DNA from: Staphylococcus pseudoxylosus
GTDB taxonomy: Bacteria > Bacillota > Bacilli > Staphylococcales > Staphylococcaceae
Direction of reading: 5' to 3'
Length of the DNA stretch: 64,000 bases
NCBI RefSeq assembly: GCF_003697915.1
Contig: NZ_RCVN01000006.1
Coordinates: 124,001-188,000, forward strand
The notes below the pieces were generated by a model. That model searched no databases, was not told the origin of the DNA, and saw only the letters and a program-made list of their open reading frames with translations. How positions within the stretch are numbered: position 1 is the first letter of the stretch; each line of letters starts with the position of its first letter. The position numbers and the translations under genes are program-made. Positions 48,909-57,290 of the stretch are shown here, in pieces.

Positions 48909-49460
48909 TTATAAATTTAAAGCTATTGTGGTATTGCTCTTCTTTGTAGAAATACCTATAAATTTCATCGTTTCATAAGTCGTTTGATGTCCGAGGTATT
49001 TTTGAATAATAGATATAGATATACCTGATTGATAAGCATGATATGCAAATGTTTTTCTCAAAGTGGTCAAACCAATATGCAACATCCCTAAGTCGTTAGC
49101 AGCCGCATGTATAATTCGATAAGCTTGTTGCCTCGATAAACCTTTAAACGTTCTATTTGATTGAAACAACAATTGATTTTCCTTTAGACCTTCTTCATTT
49201 ATATAATCAAATAACTCCTTTCTTAAATCATCAGGTAACTTGATATAAATGTTTGGGGCGTGGTCTTCTAGCCAATATAATTTTATGTGATCGTCTGCTC
49301 CTTTGACATCATTCACACATAAATTCAATAATTCAGATAGTTTAACACCTGTATGTATTGCAAATTTAAACAGTAAATAATCCCGTCTAGACTTACAGCT
49401 CAATACTTTATACATTGATTTAATTTCTTCAATATCCCTGATAGGATCTACTTGATTCAT
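48909..49460 (-). CDS. Degenerate tyrosine recombinase (XerD/integrase-like), probably not catalytic
   Basis: A 183-residue protein aligning with the catalytic domain of tyrosine recombinases but without the N-terminal core-binding domain. The first catalytic Arg is Lys40 (HTGVKLSELL), the His of HxLR is Thr132 (TTLRKTF, R135 kept), LGH is kept (H158), and the nucleophilic Tyr position, nine residues on, is Phe167 (ETMKFIGIS). It should therefore bind DNA but not cut it. Start 49460 is set by GAGAGGTG; the frame extends to 49475. No att sites or mobile genes adjoin it. A homologue in this place in S. aureus suggests an old core gene with another role. Confidence 0.75.
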   Translation of the reverse strand: MNQVDPIRDIEEIKSMYKVLSCKSRRDYLLFKFAIHTGVKLSELLNLCVNDVKGADDHIKLYWLEDHAPNIYIKLPDDLRKELFDYINEEGLKENQLLFQSNRTFKGLSRQQAYRIIHAAANDLGMLHIGLTTLRKTFAYHAYQSGISISIIQKYLGHQTTYETMKFIGISTKKSNTTIALNL

Positions 49461-49607
49461 ATTTACACCTCTCACACCATAAATGTTTCTTATTTAATGA
49501 TATATGATATTTATGTCACATGGAAGTGTTTAATACAAATTTTTAAAATTTTTTTGACCGTTTTGCTATTCTCAGTCGATATATATAGTGAAAGGAGGTT
49601 AATTATA

Positions 49608-49814
49608 ATGAATAATATAAGTCAACTCGCAGTCACATTATCGCGCACATTGTTCGACAAAAATGGTAAAGCTAGTCAAATTAAACGTCATTTCACTAAT
49701 TTAAATACAGACGTAACACCTGAACAACTTAAAAGCTTCAAATCCATTATCGAAAAAATCACAGGAGAACGATTTGACAAACTTGAAGTCATTAAGACAG
49801 AAACGATTAATTAA
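49608..49814 (+). CDS. Small DUF1659-like protein
   Basis: A 68-residue protein (MNNISQLAVTLSRTLFDKNGKASQIKRHF, then LNTDVTPEQLKSFKSIIEKITGE) of the DUF1659 type, function unknown. AAAGGAGGT (49591-49599) fixes ATG 49608, although the frame is open from 49452. Followed 14 bases later by a DUF2922 gene; this pair is common in Firmicutes. Confidence 0.75.
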   Translation: MNNISQLAVTLSRTLFDKNGKASQIKRHFTNLNTDVTPEQLKSFKSIIEKITGERFDKLEVIKTETIN

Positions 49815-49828
49815 GGAGGACACAAAAT

Positions 49829-50047
49829 ATGTCACAAACGTTAGAACTTATTTTCAACGATGCTGTTAATAAGACAGTCAAATTACAAATACCCAAAGTT
49901 GAGCACTTTATAAACGAATCTGCCGTTAAAGAAGGTATGGCCAAATTAATTCAGTTGGATATTTTGAGACCGAAAGCAGGTATTCCTAAAACAGTGCATG
50001 CTGCACAAATTATAGATAAATCTACTAAACTTATATTTGAAAATTAA
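49829..50047 (+). CDS. Small DUF2922-like protein
   Basis: A 72-residue protein, MSQTLELIFNDAVNKTVKLQIP and DILRPKAGIPKTVHAAQIIDKSTKLIFEN, of the DUF2922 family; function unknown. AAGGAGG precedes the ATG. Second gene of a two-gene transcript ending at the tandem hairpins at 50064-50126. Confidence 0.8.
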   Translation: MSQTLELIFNDAVNKTVKLQIPKVEHFINESAVKEGMAKLIQLDILRPKAGIPKTVHAAQIIDKSTKLIFEN

Positions 50048-50063
50048 TTATCTAGTAACTACG

Positions 50064-50126
50064 ACGTAATGGACTATAATTAAAACCATTACGTAAAAAA
50101 GGCTTGAAACAAATGTTTCAGGCCTT
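50064..50126 (+). terminator. Tandem hairpins ending the DUF1659-DUF2922 transcript
   Basis: A first perfect stem CGTAATGG/CCATTACG (50064-50092) and then a terminator with arms 50097-50110 and 50113-50126 and a T-run. Confidence 0.75.
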
Positions 50127-50192
50127 TTTACTGGTTAATAATAAATGTCACATCATATAATCAACTGACTACTTTTCTATTCTAATCTATCA

Positions 50193-50426
50193 TTAATCTC
50201 TCGAAGGTCTTAGTCTAACGGTATCACCAAAAAATATCTTCTTCTTACCCAATTTTTTGCACATTGAATATTTATCATATACTTCAACAATTTGAGCTAA
50301 ATTTTTATAGGTCCGTCTAGGATTCAACACTTCTATAAATTGATTCTTTTTTATTTGATCGTTACTGCCTGCGCCAACAAAAAAAGTTTCCTCATCTAAA
50401 AGACGAATTATGGAAAGTTGTTTCAA
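50193..50426 (-). CDS. Small hypothetical protein
   Basis: A 77-residue basic protein, MKQLSIIRLLDEETFFVGAGSNDQIKKNQF, with NPRRTYKNLAQIVEVYDKYSMCKKLGKKKIFFGDTVRLRPSRD. The alternation of strands and the final GDTVRLRP look like a small beta-barrel, but I do not recognise the family. The ribosome site is weak (AGAAGTGAG about 10 bases ahead). Convergent with the DUF2922 gene. Could be a real core gene or a chance frame; codon and residue composition favour real. Confidence 0.5.
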   Translation of the reverse strand: MKQLSIIRLLDEETFFVGAGSNDQIKKNQFIEVLNPRRTYKNLAQIVEVYDKYSMCKKLGKKKIFFGDTVRLRPSRD

Positions 50427-50649
50427 TATCTATAGTCACTCACTTCTAAAATTACTTTCATTATTCAAAATACATTAAATTTGTTAATTTTTATTATCTA
50501 AAAAACATCAACATACGTATTTTATTATACTTTGTTTGTTGTGTACATTATTTTCTCTGATATGCATATATTTCTGCGGCTAATTTAAATGTATGCATAC
50601 ATTAATCTTTCCTTTATAATATAGTTATCTCGAAGGAAAGCGTGATTTA

Positions 50650-51579
50650 ATGGTTCTCTTATATATCATTGGTATTGTTGCAGGCATGGTAGTTCCGTTT
50701 CAAACTTCAATCAATTCTAGATTGAGTTTATATACAAGATCTTCATTCTATGCATCAACGATTTCATTTGCAACAGGAACTCTTTTTTTAATTTTAATTA
50801 ATCTTATTATTAATCCCCATGTCTTTACGGGGCAATTTTATAGTAATCAATCATTGAATTATCAATGGTTTGTTGGTGGTATGCTAGGTGTTATTTTCTT
50901 AACAGGCAATCTATTACTTTTACCTCGTTTAGGTGCTTCTTTAACAGTCGTCATGACTGTAGCAGGTCAAATTATAATGGGCGTGGCAATCGATAGCTTT
51001 GGATGGTTCGGCGCCGATAAACATCCTTTCACCTTACTCAAAGTCTTAGGAATCCTTTTTTTAATTTTCGGCATTTTACTTATGAATTATGTCCGACGAG
51101 ACCCTAAAGACAAAGCCCAATCTTCAACGGTATATATCTGGCTTATTATTGGCTTTATATTTGGCTTCTGCCCACCTATCCAAACAGCTATTAATAGTGC
51201 ATTGGGTCAGCAACTACATTCATCAATAATGGCATCACTCGTATCCTTTACAGTTGGAACCATTGTATTGTTTATATTGACACTGATATTTAACAAAAGT
51301 CTTAAAGTTGCGACTTTTAATAATAGACAAGGCAAGTTAAAACCTATTTATTTTATCGGTGGCATATTAGGTGTCATCTTCGTAACAACAAATATTATCT
51401 TGATGCCACATTTAGGTGCTGCGCTAACAACAATTATTGTTATGCTAGGTCAAATGCTAATGGGTATCATCATAGATCATTTCGGTCTCTTAGGCACGAA
51501 TGTTAATAAAGTAACACCACGTAAAGTTTCAGGGATTATAGCCATTATGATTGGTATTATATTGCTAAGATTATTTTAA
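50650..51579 (+). CDS. DMT-superfamily transporter (two DUF606/YdcZ repeats)
   Basis: A 309-residue protein with ten helices made of two homologous halves, each containing NSRLS/NSALG, GGMLGVIFLTGN/GGILGVIFVTTN and LGASLTVVMTVAGQIIMG/LGAALTTIIVMLGQMLMG. YdcZ-type proteins are often two small genes; here they are fused. Substrate unknown. Own terminator follows. Confidence 0.85.
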   Translation: MVLLYIIGIVAGMVVPFQTSINSRLSLYTRSSFYASTISFATGTLFLILINLIINPHVFTGQFYSNQSLNYQWFVGGMLGVIFLTGNLLLLPRLGASLTVVMTVAGQIIMGVAIDSFGWFGADKHPFTLLKVLGILFLIFGILLMNYVRRDPKDKAQSSTVYIWLIIGFIFGFCPPIQTAINSALGQQLHSSIMASLVSFTVGTIVLFILTLIFNKSLKVATFNNRQGKLKPIYFIGGILGVIFVTTNIILMPHLGAALTTIIVMLGQMLMGIIIDHFGLLGTNVNKVTPRKVSGIIAIMIGIILLRLF

Positions 51580-51589
51580 AATTGTGATA

Positions 51590-51627
51590 GTGCATCATTT
51601 ACTTTTATCAAACTGTAAATGACGCAC
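51590..51627 (+). terminator. Terminator of the DMT transporter gene
   Basis: 13-base arms GTGCATCATTTAC/GTAAATGACGCAC (one mismatch) and seven T's. Confidence 0.85.
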
Positions 51628-51696
51628 TTTTTTTATAGCACATTAAGTCACTTTCACTGTATAATCAAACCATATTAATAACAAGAGGTGACCTCA

Positions 51697-52632
51697 TTGC
51701 GAAAGTTTTTCGTATTACTCACATTATTAGTAATTTTAAGTAGTATGGCATTATTTTGTTGGTATTATTTAAAATCAATATCCCCTAATCAGACAAATTC
51801 TCACATAGAAACAATTAAAATTAGATATGAACCCTCCTATCACTTTTCAGGCATACAGTCCCCAACCCAAATAACAAAGTTACTGTTAGAAACAGATAAA
51901 GGTTATATTCATAATTGGTTTATAAAAAATAATGACGCTGTAAAAAAACATCAACCCCTCTACGAATATTACAATCCAAACACCGAACGTCTCATTGCTA
52001 ACAAACAAAAATATCTTTCACACTTAAAACAAAAAAAAACGCGATCACAGTCAATTATTAATAATGAAATCAGCCGAACTCAGTCAGAAATTGAATCATT
52101 ACAATCAACGTTACGCACCGTTATATATGCACCTTTTGATGGTAACATCCATATAAACCAAAATTTCCCTACTAAAGATAAAGAACTTATTCTGCAAATT
52201 TTTAATTCTAATGCTATAATCAAGTCTGTTGTTTCTGAATCGCTTATAGCACAATTGCATGAAAATGATAAAGTATTGCTTAAAGATGACAGCCAACAAA
52301 GTTTCACTGGTAAAATAACGTATATTTCTAAATTACCAAGACAATTTGATCCTGCAGCTAAATATTCACAATATAATATAGAAATAACTACTAACTCCAA
52401 AGGATTATATGGCAGGCATTATAATATTGAAAAACCTAATAAAAAAATTGTAATACCAAAGTCCGCAATATATGATAATAAATTTGTTTTCTTACAAAGA
52501 AATAAAAAATTTATTAAACGGGTTATCAAACCACAAAATATAGGTAATAGAAAAGATGTGTTAATTCTTGAAGGTTTAAAACAAGGCGACATAATCGCTA
52601 GAAACGTTGATACAGTGCCGTCTAAAAATTAG
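51697..52632 (+). CDS. Orphan membrane-fusion (HlyD/MacA-like) protein
   Basis: A 311-residue protein with one N-terminal membrane helix (about 5-25) and the periplasmic-adaptor layout. It has a first lipoyl half-motif (DKGYIHNWFIKNNDAVKKHQPLYEY), a Gln/Lys/Ser-rich coiled coil (about 105-145), a second lipoyl half (VIYAPFDGNIHINQNFPTKDKE), a beta-barrel (AQLHENDKVLLKDDSQQSFTGKITYISKLP) and a membrane-proximal end (LILEGLKQGDIIA). Such proteins partner an ABC or other exporter, but none is adjacent. The start is TTG 51697, 5 bases after AGAGGTGA. Confidence 0.7.
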   Translation: MRKFFVLLTLLVILSSMALFCWYYLKSISPNQTNSHIETIKIRYEPSYHFSGIQSPTQITKLLLETDKGYIHNWFIKNNDAVKKHQPLYEYYNPNTERLIANKQKYLSHLKQKKTRSQSIINNEISRTQSEIESLQSTLRTVIYAPFDGNIHINQNFPTKDKELILQIFNSNAIIKSVVSESLIAQLHENDKVLLKDDSQQSFTGKITYISKLPRQFDPAAKYSQYNIEITTNSKGLYGRHYNIEKPNKKIVIPKSAIYDNKFVFLQRNKKFIKRVIKPQNIGNRKDVLILEGLKQGDIIARNVDTVPSKN

Positions 52633-52996
52633 ATGTACACGGTATAAATAGTAATTACCTTTAAATACAAAACGCTTATTTACTATTTTTATCAAATTAC
52701 AACAAATTGAAACAAAGATATATTAATTTCAATTCAATCATTGGTATGTATAGAATTGAATTAATATCTGAAATCATTTACGTAACGCTTAAACAGTTTT
52801 TTGTTTACTTTCTATTTTTATTTAGTTATAATAAACTAAATAATAGTGGTTTTAATATATTTTACCCAAATATAATTAAGCCATAGATTATGATAAACGC
52901 TTTGTTTTACACTTTGAATTAAGACAAATAATTATACAAAAACATTTTTAATATGTATATTTGATTGGGCATATAGAATTAGGGAGGAATAATAGG
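52633..52996. other. sarA upstream control region
   Basis: 364 AT-rich bases without a convincing gene. One strong promoter (52804-52832) is visible. The region is shorter than the S. aureus three-promoter region as I recall it, and no clear SigB promoter (GTTT-N14/15-GGGTAT) was found. Confidence 0.5.
52804..52832 (+). promoter_or_regulatory. Promoter of sarA
   Basis: TTTACT (52804-52809), 17-base spacer, perfect TATAAT (52827-52832), about 160 bases ahead of the sarA start, giving a long leader. Confidence 0.65.
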
Positions 52997-53371
52997 ATGG
53001 CTATCACCAAAATCAATGATTGTTTTGAATTATTAGCTATGGTTACTTACGCTGATAAATTAAAAGGTATTATCAAAAAGGAATTTTCTGTAAGTTTTGA
53101 GGAGTTTGCTGTATTAACATATATCAGCGAACATGAAAGTGAAGAATATTATTTAAAAGATATCATTAACCACTTAAACTATAAACAACCTCAAGTTGTT
53201 AAAGCAGTTAAAAACTTATCACAAGAAGATTACTTCGATAAAAAACGTAATGAACATGATGAAAGAACTGTATTAATTTTAGTAAACACAAAACAACGTA
53301 AGAAAATTAATGAGTTATTATCACGTGTTAACGATCGCATTAAAGCAGCAAACGACGATAACGAAGTATAA
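52997..53371 (+). CDS. sarA: SarA, staphylococcal accessory regulator A
   Basis: A 124-residue winged-helix global regulator, nearly identical to known SarA proteins: [13 protein letters not shown] with the redox-sensitive Cys9, [19 protein letters not shown] (recognition helix) and the wing [16 protein letters not shown] with the Arg/Asp/Glu residues needed for DNA binding. It controls agr, adhesins, proteases and biofilm. GGGAGG then ATG 52997 is used although the frame starts at 52961. A 19-bp terminator lies about 150 bases downstream. Confidence 0.97.
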   Translation: MAITKINDCFELLAMVTYADKLKGIIKKEFSVSFEEFAVLTYISEHESEEYYLKDIINHLNYKQPQVVKAVKNLSQEDYFDKKRNEHDERTVLILVNTKQRKKINELLSRVNDRIKAANDDNEV

Positions 53372-53520
53372 ACTTTTCATTAACAGAATTAGAGCGATGG
53401 AAACTTTATTTTTCAAATGTAGTCTCTAAACCACTCTAGTTAGACATAACTGATTAATAAGAAGCTTACAGCGCTTGTTAGAAGCGCTTATTTCATTTAA
53501 ATCAGCCTATGCAAATTAAA

Positions 53521-53560
53521 AACAAGCCTAAGACATGATAAATCATGTCTTAGGCTTGTT
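53521..53560. terminator. Bidirectional terminator, sarA and the facing hydrolase gene
   Basis: A perfect 19-bp stem (53521-53539 with 53542-53560) with A-run before and T-run after, between convergent genes. Confidence 0.9.
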
Positions 53561-53634
53561 TTTATGTAAGTCATGTTTTTCAAGTGCTTACCATTAAAAC
53601 AATGTATAAAGGACAGAATACCAAAAATAGCACT

Positions 53635-54438
53635 TTAATATTTTTGATATTCTGTAGCATTTATAAATTCACTATAAACATCTAAAAAATGCTTTGGCTC
53701 TTCTATATGAGGTGCATGTCCAGAATGTTCAAATTCTATCATTTGTAATGAAGTAAATGCATAATGATACTTTTCTATTACTTCATTAGGAACTAACGGA
53801 TCATACTTCCCATTAATAATTAATGTGGGTGTATCCGTATTTTTAATAACGACATCTTTATTAAATACTGGAAATTCCATTAACGCTCTCGTGGCTACAG
53901 CACTATCTTCTGCCGATTGTCTGCTATAGATTAATTGGTTTTGGAACCATCTTTTTGCCTTATCTTCTGCTTGATACATATACGGTAACAATAAAATAAG
54001 TGATTCTGATTTATCGAAACCTTCAATTTCATCTTGATGCTCAATCATCAATTTATTCAATCCATGTACGCTATCGATTAAATTACAAGCTATCAATGTC
54101 AGCGTCTTTACCATCGAGTTATATCTATCACTAAAATGTTTTGCAATCAAACCACCCATATCATGCCCAATAATATGCGCCGTTGAAATATCTAATTTTG
54201 TCATCAATCCCCTTAAATCTTCTACATGATCTTCTAAATTAAATGAATTGGGTTTAGATGATTTACCGTGACCTCTAACATCGTAAACAATAACTTCGTA
54301 ATGTTGCTTTAATTCTTCTTTCAAACTAAATAACGAAGCCATATTACCATCGAGTCCATGGATTAATATAATAGGAAAACCTTGACCCTCTCGGATGTAA
54401 GCAATCTCGTTGTTACAGTTTGTTACTAATTTTTTCAT
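53635..54438 (-). CDS. Alpha/beta hydrolase with aspartate nucleophile motif
   Basis: A 267-residue alpha/beta-hydrolase fold: LIHGLDGNMAS (oxyanion region), VYDVRGHGKS, nucleophile elbow IGHDMGG with Asp93 where esterases have Ser, acid Asp213 (NGKYDPLVP) and His241 (HSGHAPHIEEP). An Asp nucleophile with Asp-His is the triad of haloalkane/haloacetate dehalogenases and epoxide hydrolases, so a C-halogen or epoxide hydrolase is possible; the substrate is unknown. AGGTGA precedes the ATG. Confidence 0.8.
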   Translation of the reverse strand: MKKLVTNCNNEIAYIREGQGFPIILIHGLDGNMASLFSLKEELKQHYEVIVYDVRGHGKSSKPNSFNLEDHVEDLRGLMTKLDISTAHIIGHDMGGLIAKHFSDRYNSMVKTLTLIACNLIDSVHGLNKLMIEHQDEIEGFDKSESLILLLPYMYQAEDKAKRWFQNQLIYSRQSAEDSAVATRALMEFPVFNKDVVIKNTDTPTLIINGKYDPLVPNEVIEKYHYAFTSLQMIEFEHSGHAPHIEEPKHFLDVYSEFINATEYQKY

Positions 54439-54642
54439 TATGGGTCACCTCCCCTTACAAAAGTAATATACCCCAATTTTAAAGTGCGTATGCTACATTT
54501 TTTATTTTTAATTATTTTATAATCTGATATATTTTATAAATACTTTAGGTACAATAAAAACACGTCCCATTTTGTAGTCATAAGACTTTGAATAAACGGC
54601 ACGTGTTTCAGTTTACTTTTTAATTAATCCAAAAAATTGATA

Positions 54643-55353
54643 TTAGTTTCGTGAAGAAATTCGAATAGTGTAATAAATAATTACAATAAGTAGTAAAATC
54701 CAAATAACTATAGAGGCAATTTGTGTAATACTTGAGTTGTTTATCATGGCATCAATTGTCTTTTGACATAATAGTAAACCAATACCTGTAAATTCTAATC
54801 TTCTAAAATACAGACCTGATATACTAAATAAAATTCCGATAAAAAACACGGCTTGATGTGCATAAATTGTAACAGCAACAATACCTAAATTGATATTAAA
54901 TCCTTGTAACACAACAAGAACCATCGATACAACAGCGACGCCTAATCCTATAACCATTTCGAATTTATTACTATATAGATAATTCTTCCAATCAATCCTT
55001 AAATATATAAAAATTGAAATTGGTAAAATCACTAAACAATAAAAAATAGAAGTACCTGTAGCTGCTTGGAATGGTACATACTGTTTATCATATAAGTAAG
55101 ATAACAAGATAAAATTCACAATAAAAAATATGATAGGATTCAATTGTAAAGTGAATAAATTACGTTGTATAGTTAATATAATTTCAGCCGGTGATTTACG
55201 TCTATATTCTATATAATCTTCATCTTTTGCTTCGGATTTTTTTAAATCTCTTTTTAGTTTCTCTTTAATATCATCTATTAAATTGGGAGAAAGCCCTTTA
55301 TGAGTAAAATAGTCATTTATATTTTCTACTAAAACTTTGTCGTTAACTCTCAT
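54643..55353 (-). CDS. Membrane protein with soluble N-terminal helix domain, unknown function
   Basis: A 236-residue protein: about 70 cytoplasmic, charged residues (NDYFTHKGLSPNLIDDIKEKLKRDLKKSEAKDEDY) then six to seven membrane helices. The front resembles the DUF1129/HAAS-type helical modules that precede membrane domains in Firmicutes, but the match is only by eye. AAAGGAG precedes the ATG. No transport motif is seen. Confidence 0.6.
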   Translation of the reverse strand: MRVNDKVLVENINDYFTHKGLSPNLIDDIKEKLKRDLKKSEAKDEDYIEYRRKSPAEIILTIQRNLFTLQLNPIIFFIVNFILLSYLYDKQYVPFQAATGTSIFYCLVILPISIFIYLRIDWKNYLYSNKFEMVIGLGVAVVSMVLVVLQGFNINLGIVAVTIYAHQAVFFIGILFSISGLYFRRLEFTGIGLLLCQKTIDAMINNSSITQIASIVIWILLLIVIIYYTIRISSRN

Positions 55354-55474
55354 GATTGGCTCCTTTGAATCATTTTTTAATTTATGTAATGACCGTTATT
55401 TTAAAATCATTAAAATTGTTTAACCTTTAATTCAGTTAATAGTCTCACATTACTCCCTATTTTAACAATAAATT

Positions 55475-55506
55475 GAGGCTAAGACATTAATAAATGTCTT
55501 AGCCTC
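55475..55506. terminator. Terminator-like hairpin behind the secreted-protein gene
   Basis: 14-bp stem GAGGCTAAGACATT/AATGTCTTAGCCTC, 4-base loop. It lies about 120 bases past the stop at 55627; a TTTATTG run follows on the minus strand. Confidence 0.65.
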
Positions 55507-55626
55507 TCAATTAATATTGGTAGTTTAAGTACTACTTTAAAGAACCACTTTTTAAAGTCACACTATTCAACCATTAAAATTCTAATTCGCTACCACACAA
55601 TTCGTTAAAATGTTACAAAGTAAATG

Positions 55627-56133
55627 TTATTTCCCCATATCTATACGATATAGTTTGATATCTTTATCACTTGGTGATGCTGAACTAAATTGATAAGATA
55701 ATTCATCATCTTGTACATAGCCAAAGTTACCAGTGACATTATTATAATGTTCACGTGTAACAGCATTTTTACTTACCTGTGACTTAACATCTTTATATGT
55801 TGGGCCATTCGTATCATTGTAACTCATAGAAACACGGGTAATTTTACCTTTGTTTTTCTTACCGTCTGCCGTCACAACAAGCACACCGTTATCTTTTTTA
55901 AATTCATAATAATGTTCATTACCATCAGGACTATATGAATAAATTGGTGCATTATTTTCACTCAATACGCTTTGTATAGAAGCACCTATTTTAACACCTT
56001 CTAGCGTTGTGTCTCCTTGTTGAAGTGATTTAACACTTTGGATAGAGTTACCTGATGCTGCCTCAACACTACCTGTACTAAATCCAGAGATCGCTAAACC
56101 TGAAACTAGGACTGCTGCAAATACTTTTTTCAT
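55627..56133 (-). CDS. Secreted staphylococcal protein, unknown function
   Basis: A 168-residue exported protein with a signal peptide (MKKVFAAVLVSGLAISGF, cleavage near VEAAS at about residue 26). The mature part has two related beta-rich segments: VKIGASIQSVLSENNAPIYSYSPDGNEHYYEFKKDNGVLVVTAD and a C-terminal GNFGYVQDDELSYQFSSASPSDKDIKLYRIDMG. A homologue lies near sarA in S. aureus as I recall. AAGGAG lies 9 bases ahead of ATG 56133; the GTG at 56139 is too close. Confidence 0.75.
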   Translation of the reverse strand: MKKVFAAVLVSGLAISGFSTGSVEAASGNSIQSVKSLQQGDTTLEGVKIGASIQSVLSENNAPIYSYSPDGNEHYYEFKKDNGVLVVTADGKKNKGKITRVSMSYNDTNGPTYKDVKSQVSKNAVTREHYNNVTGNFGYVQDDELSYQFSSASPSDKDIKLYRIDMGK

Positions 56134-56487
56134 AAGCACTCTCTCCTTCTGTATATATAAGTTATCTTGTGCTTATCTATATTGTACTATAAATATTACT
56201 AAAATAACAGTGGTGTTACAAAAATATTACAAAAAACTACCTATCTGTAATCAAAGTAACAATTAAATGTTAGCGTCTCTAAATTATATTATTAATCATT
56301 AGATGGATGAAATGATCTCATTTTCACAATCCTCGACCAACACCAACCCTTTCATATTATTATCTAATAACATCTGTTCCTACCACAATAATGGCATTCT
56401 AACGAATCACGCTTCACATTTTGGCTTCAAATAAAAAAGCAAACCAAATGCTATAATTAGCTTTTGGTTTGCTTACAATACTGTATT
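56134..56487. other. Intergenic region upstream of the secreted-protein gene
   Basis: About 350 bases with no gene. It includes the promoter of the secreted protein and the terminator at 56437-56474. Confidence 0.5.
56437..56474 (-). terminator. Terminator of the HAD/pseudo-hydrolase operon
   Basis: AAGCAAACCAAATGCT/AGCTTTTGGTTTGCTT with one wobble and one mismatch and six T's on the minus strand, 14 bases past the stop at 56488. Confidence 0.85.
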
Positions 56488-57288
56488 TTAATACAACGTT
56501 GCTGGTTCATTTTCTTTAATAAATTCAGTTACAACATTTACAAATTTTTCTTTTTCTTCTACAAATGGGTATAACCCTGATGCTGTAAAAACTTCAAACT
56601 TCACTTCTCCTATATAGTCGCCTACTTCTTTTGCTTCAACAACGGTAGTTCTCGCGCCATGTTGCCCAGCAACAATTAAAGTTGGTGCATTAACAGCACT
56701 TAAGTAACGCATAATATCGTTATTATTAAACGAGGCTTTTACAGCATTTAATTCTGATTTTGTTGCAATGCTATTGGTATCATCTACTTGTTTTAAGAAT
56801 TTTTTAGCTTTGCGTTTAGAATAATATAAATGCTTATCTAGGAATTTTTGTTGTGCTTCTTTATCCCAATTTCTAATTAGGTCAGCGTGCTTACGATACA
56901 AACGTTCCTCAGGCGACATATCACTTAATAAAGTTGGATTGATTAATGTTAATGAACTTGTCATATCTGGATATAATGATGCAAATGATACTGCAACAGA
57001 AGCACCTAATTCATGACCGATAAATGCACATTGAGTTACATATAAGTGATCTAATAACGCTTTAATATCCTCTGCATATGTTTCAAAATTAATTTCATTT
57101 GGTTTATCTGAATAACCATGGCCTCGTAAATCTACTAATATAACTTGATTATGTTTATTAAATTTTTCTTCAATATCATTAAAAACAGTTAAATTGTCTA
57201 AAGCAGTGTGTACCATCACTATCACATTGCCTTCACCACTCGTTCTATAATTTAATGCTACACCATCTCTTGTTGTAAATAGATTCAT
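56488..57288 (-). CDS. Alpha/beta-hydrolase fold protein lacking its catalytic triad
   Basis: A 266-residue alpha/beta-hydrolase fold of full length (VHTALDNLTVF, VDLRGHGYSDKP). All three catalytic positions are changed: the nucleophile elbow reads GHELG with Glu93, the acid position in VAGQHGARTT is Gly210, and the usual His in SGLYPFVEE is Leu238. It should not be a normal hydrolase; a binding or scaffolding role is possible. It lies 2 bases after the HAD gene and is translationally linked to it. GGGAGA precedes the ATG. Confidence 0.75.
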   Translation of the reverse strand: MNLFTTRDGVALNYRTSGEGNVIVMVHTALDNLTVFNDIEEKFNKHNQVILVDLRGHGYSDKPNEINFETYAEDIKALLDHLYVTQCAFIGHELGASVAVSFASLYPDMTSSLTLINPTLLSDMSPEERLYRKHADLIRNWDKEAQQKFLDKHLYYSKRKAKKFLKQVDDTNSIATKSELNAVKASFNNNDIMRYLSAVNAPTLIVAGQHGARTTVVEAKEVGDYIGEVKFEVFTASGLYPFVEEKEKFVNVVTEFIKENEPATLY

Positions 57289-57290
57289 AA

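Noticed and set aside
48909..49460. Integrase marking a prophage or genomic island
   Set aside because: No att-like direct repeats, no phage or transfer genes, conserved core neighbours on both sides and lost catalytic residues.
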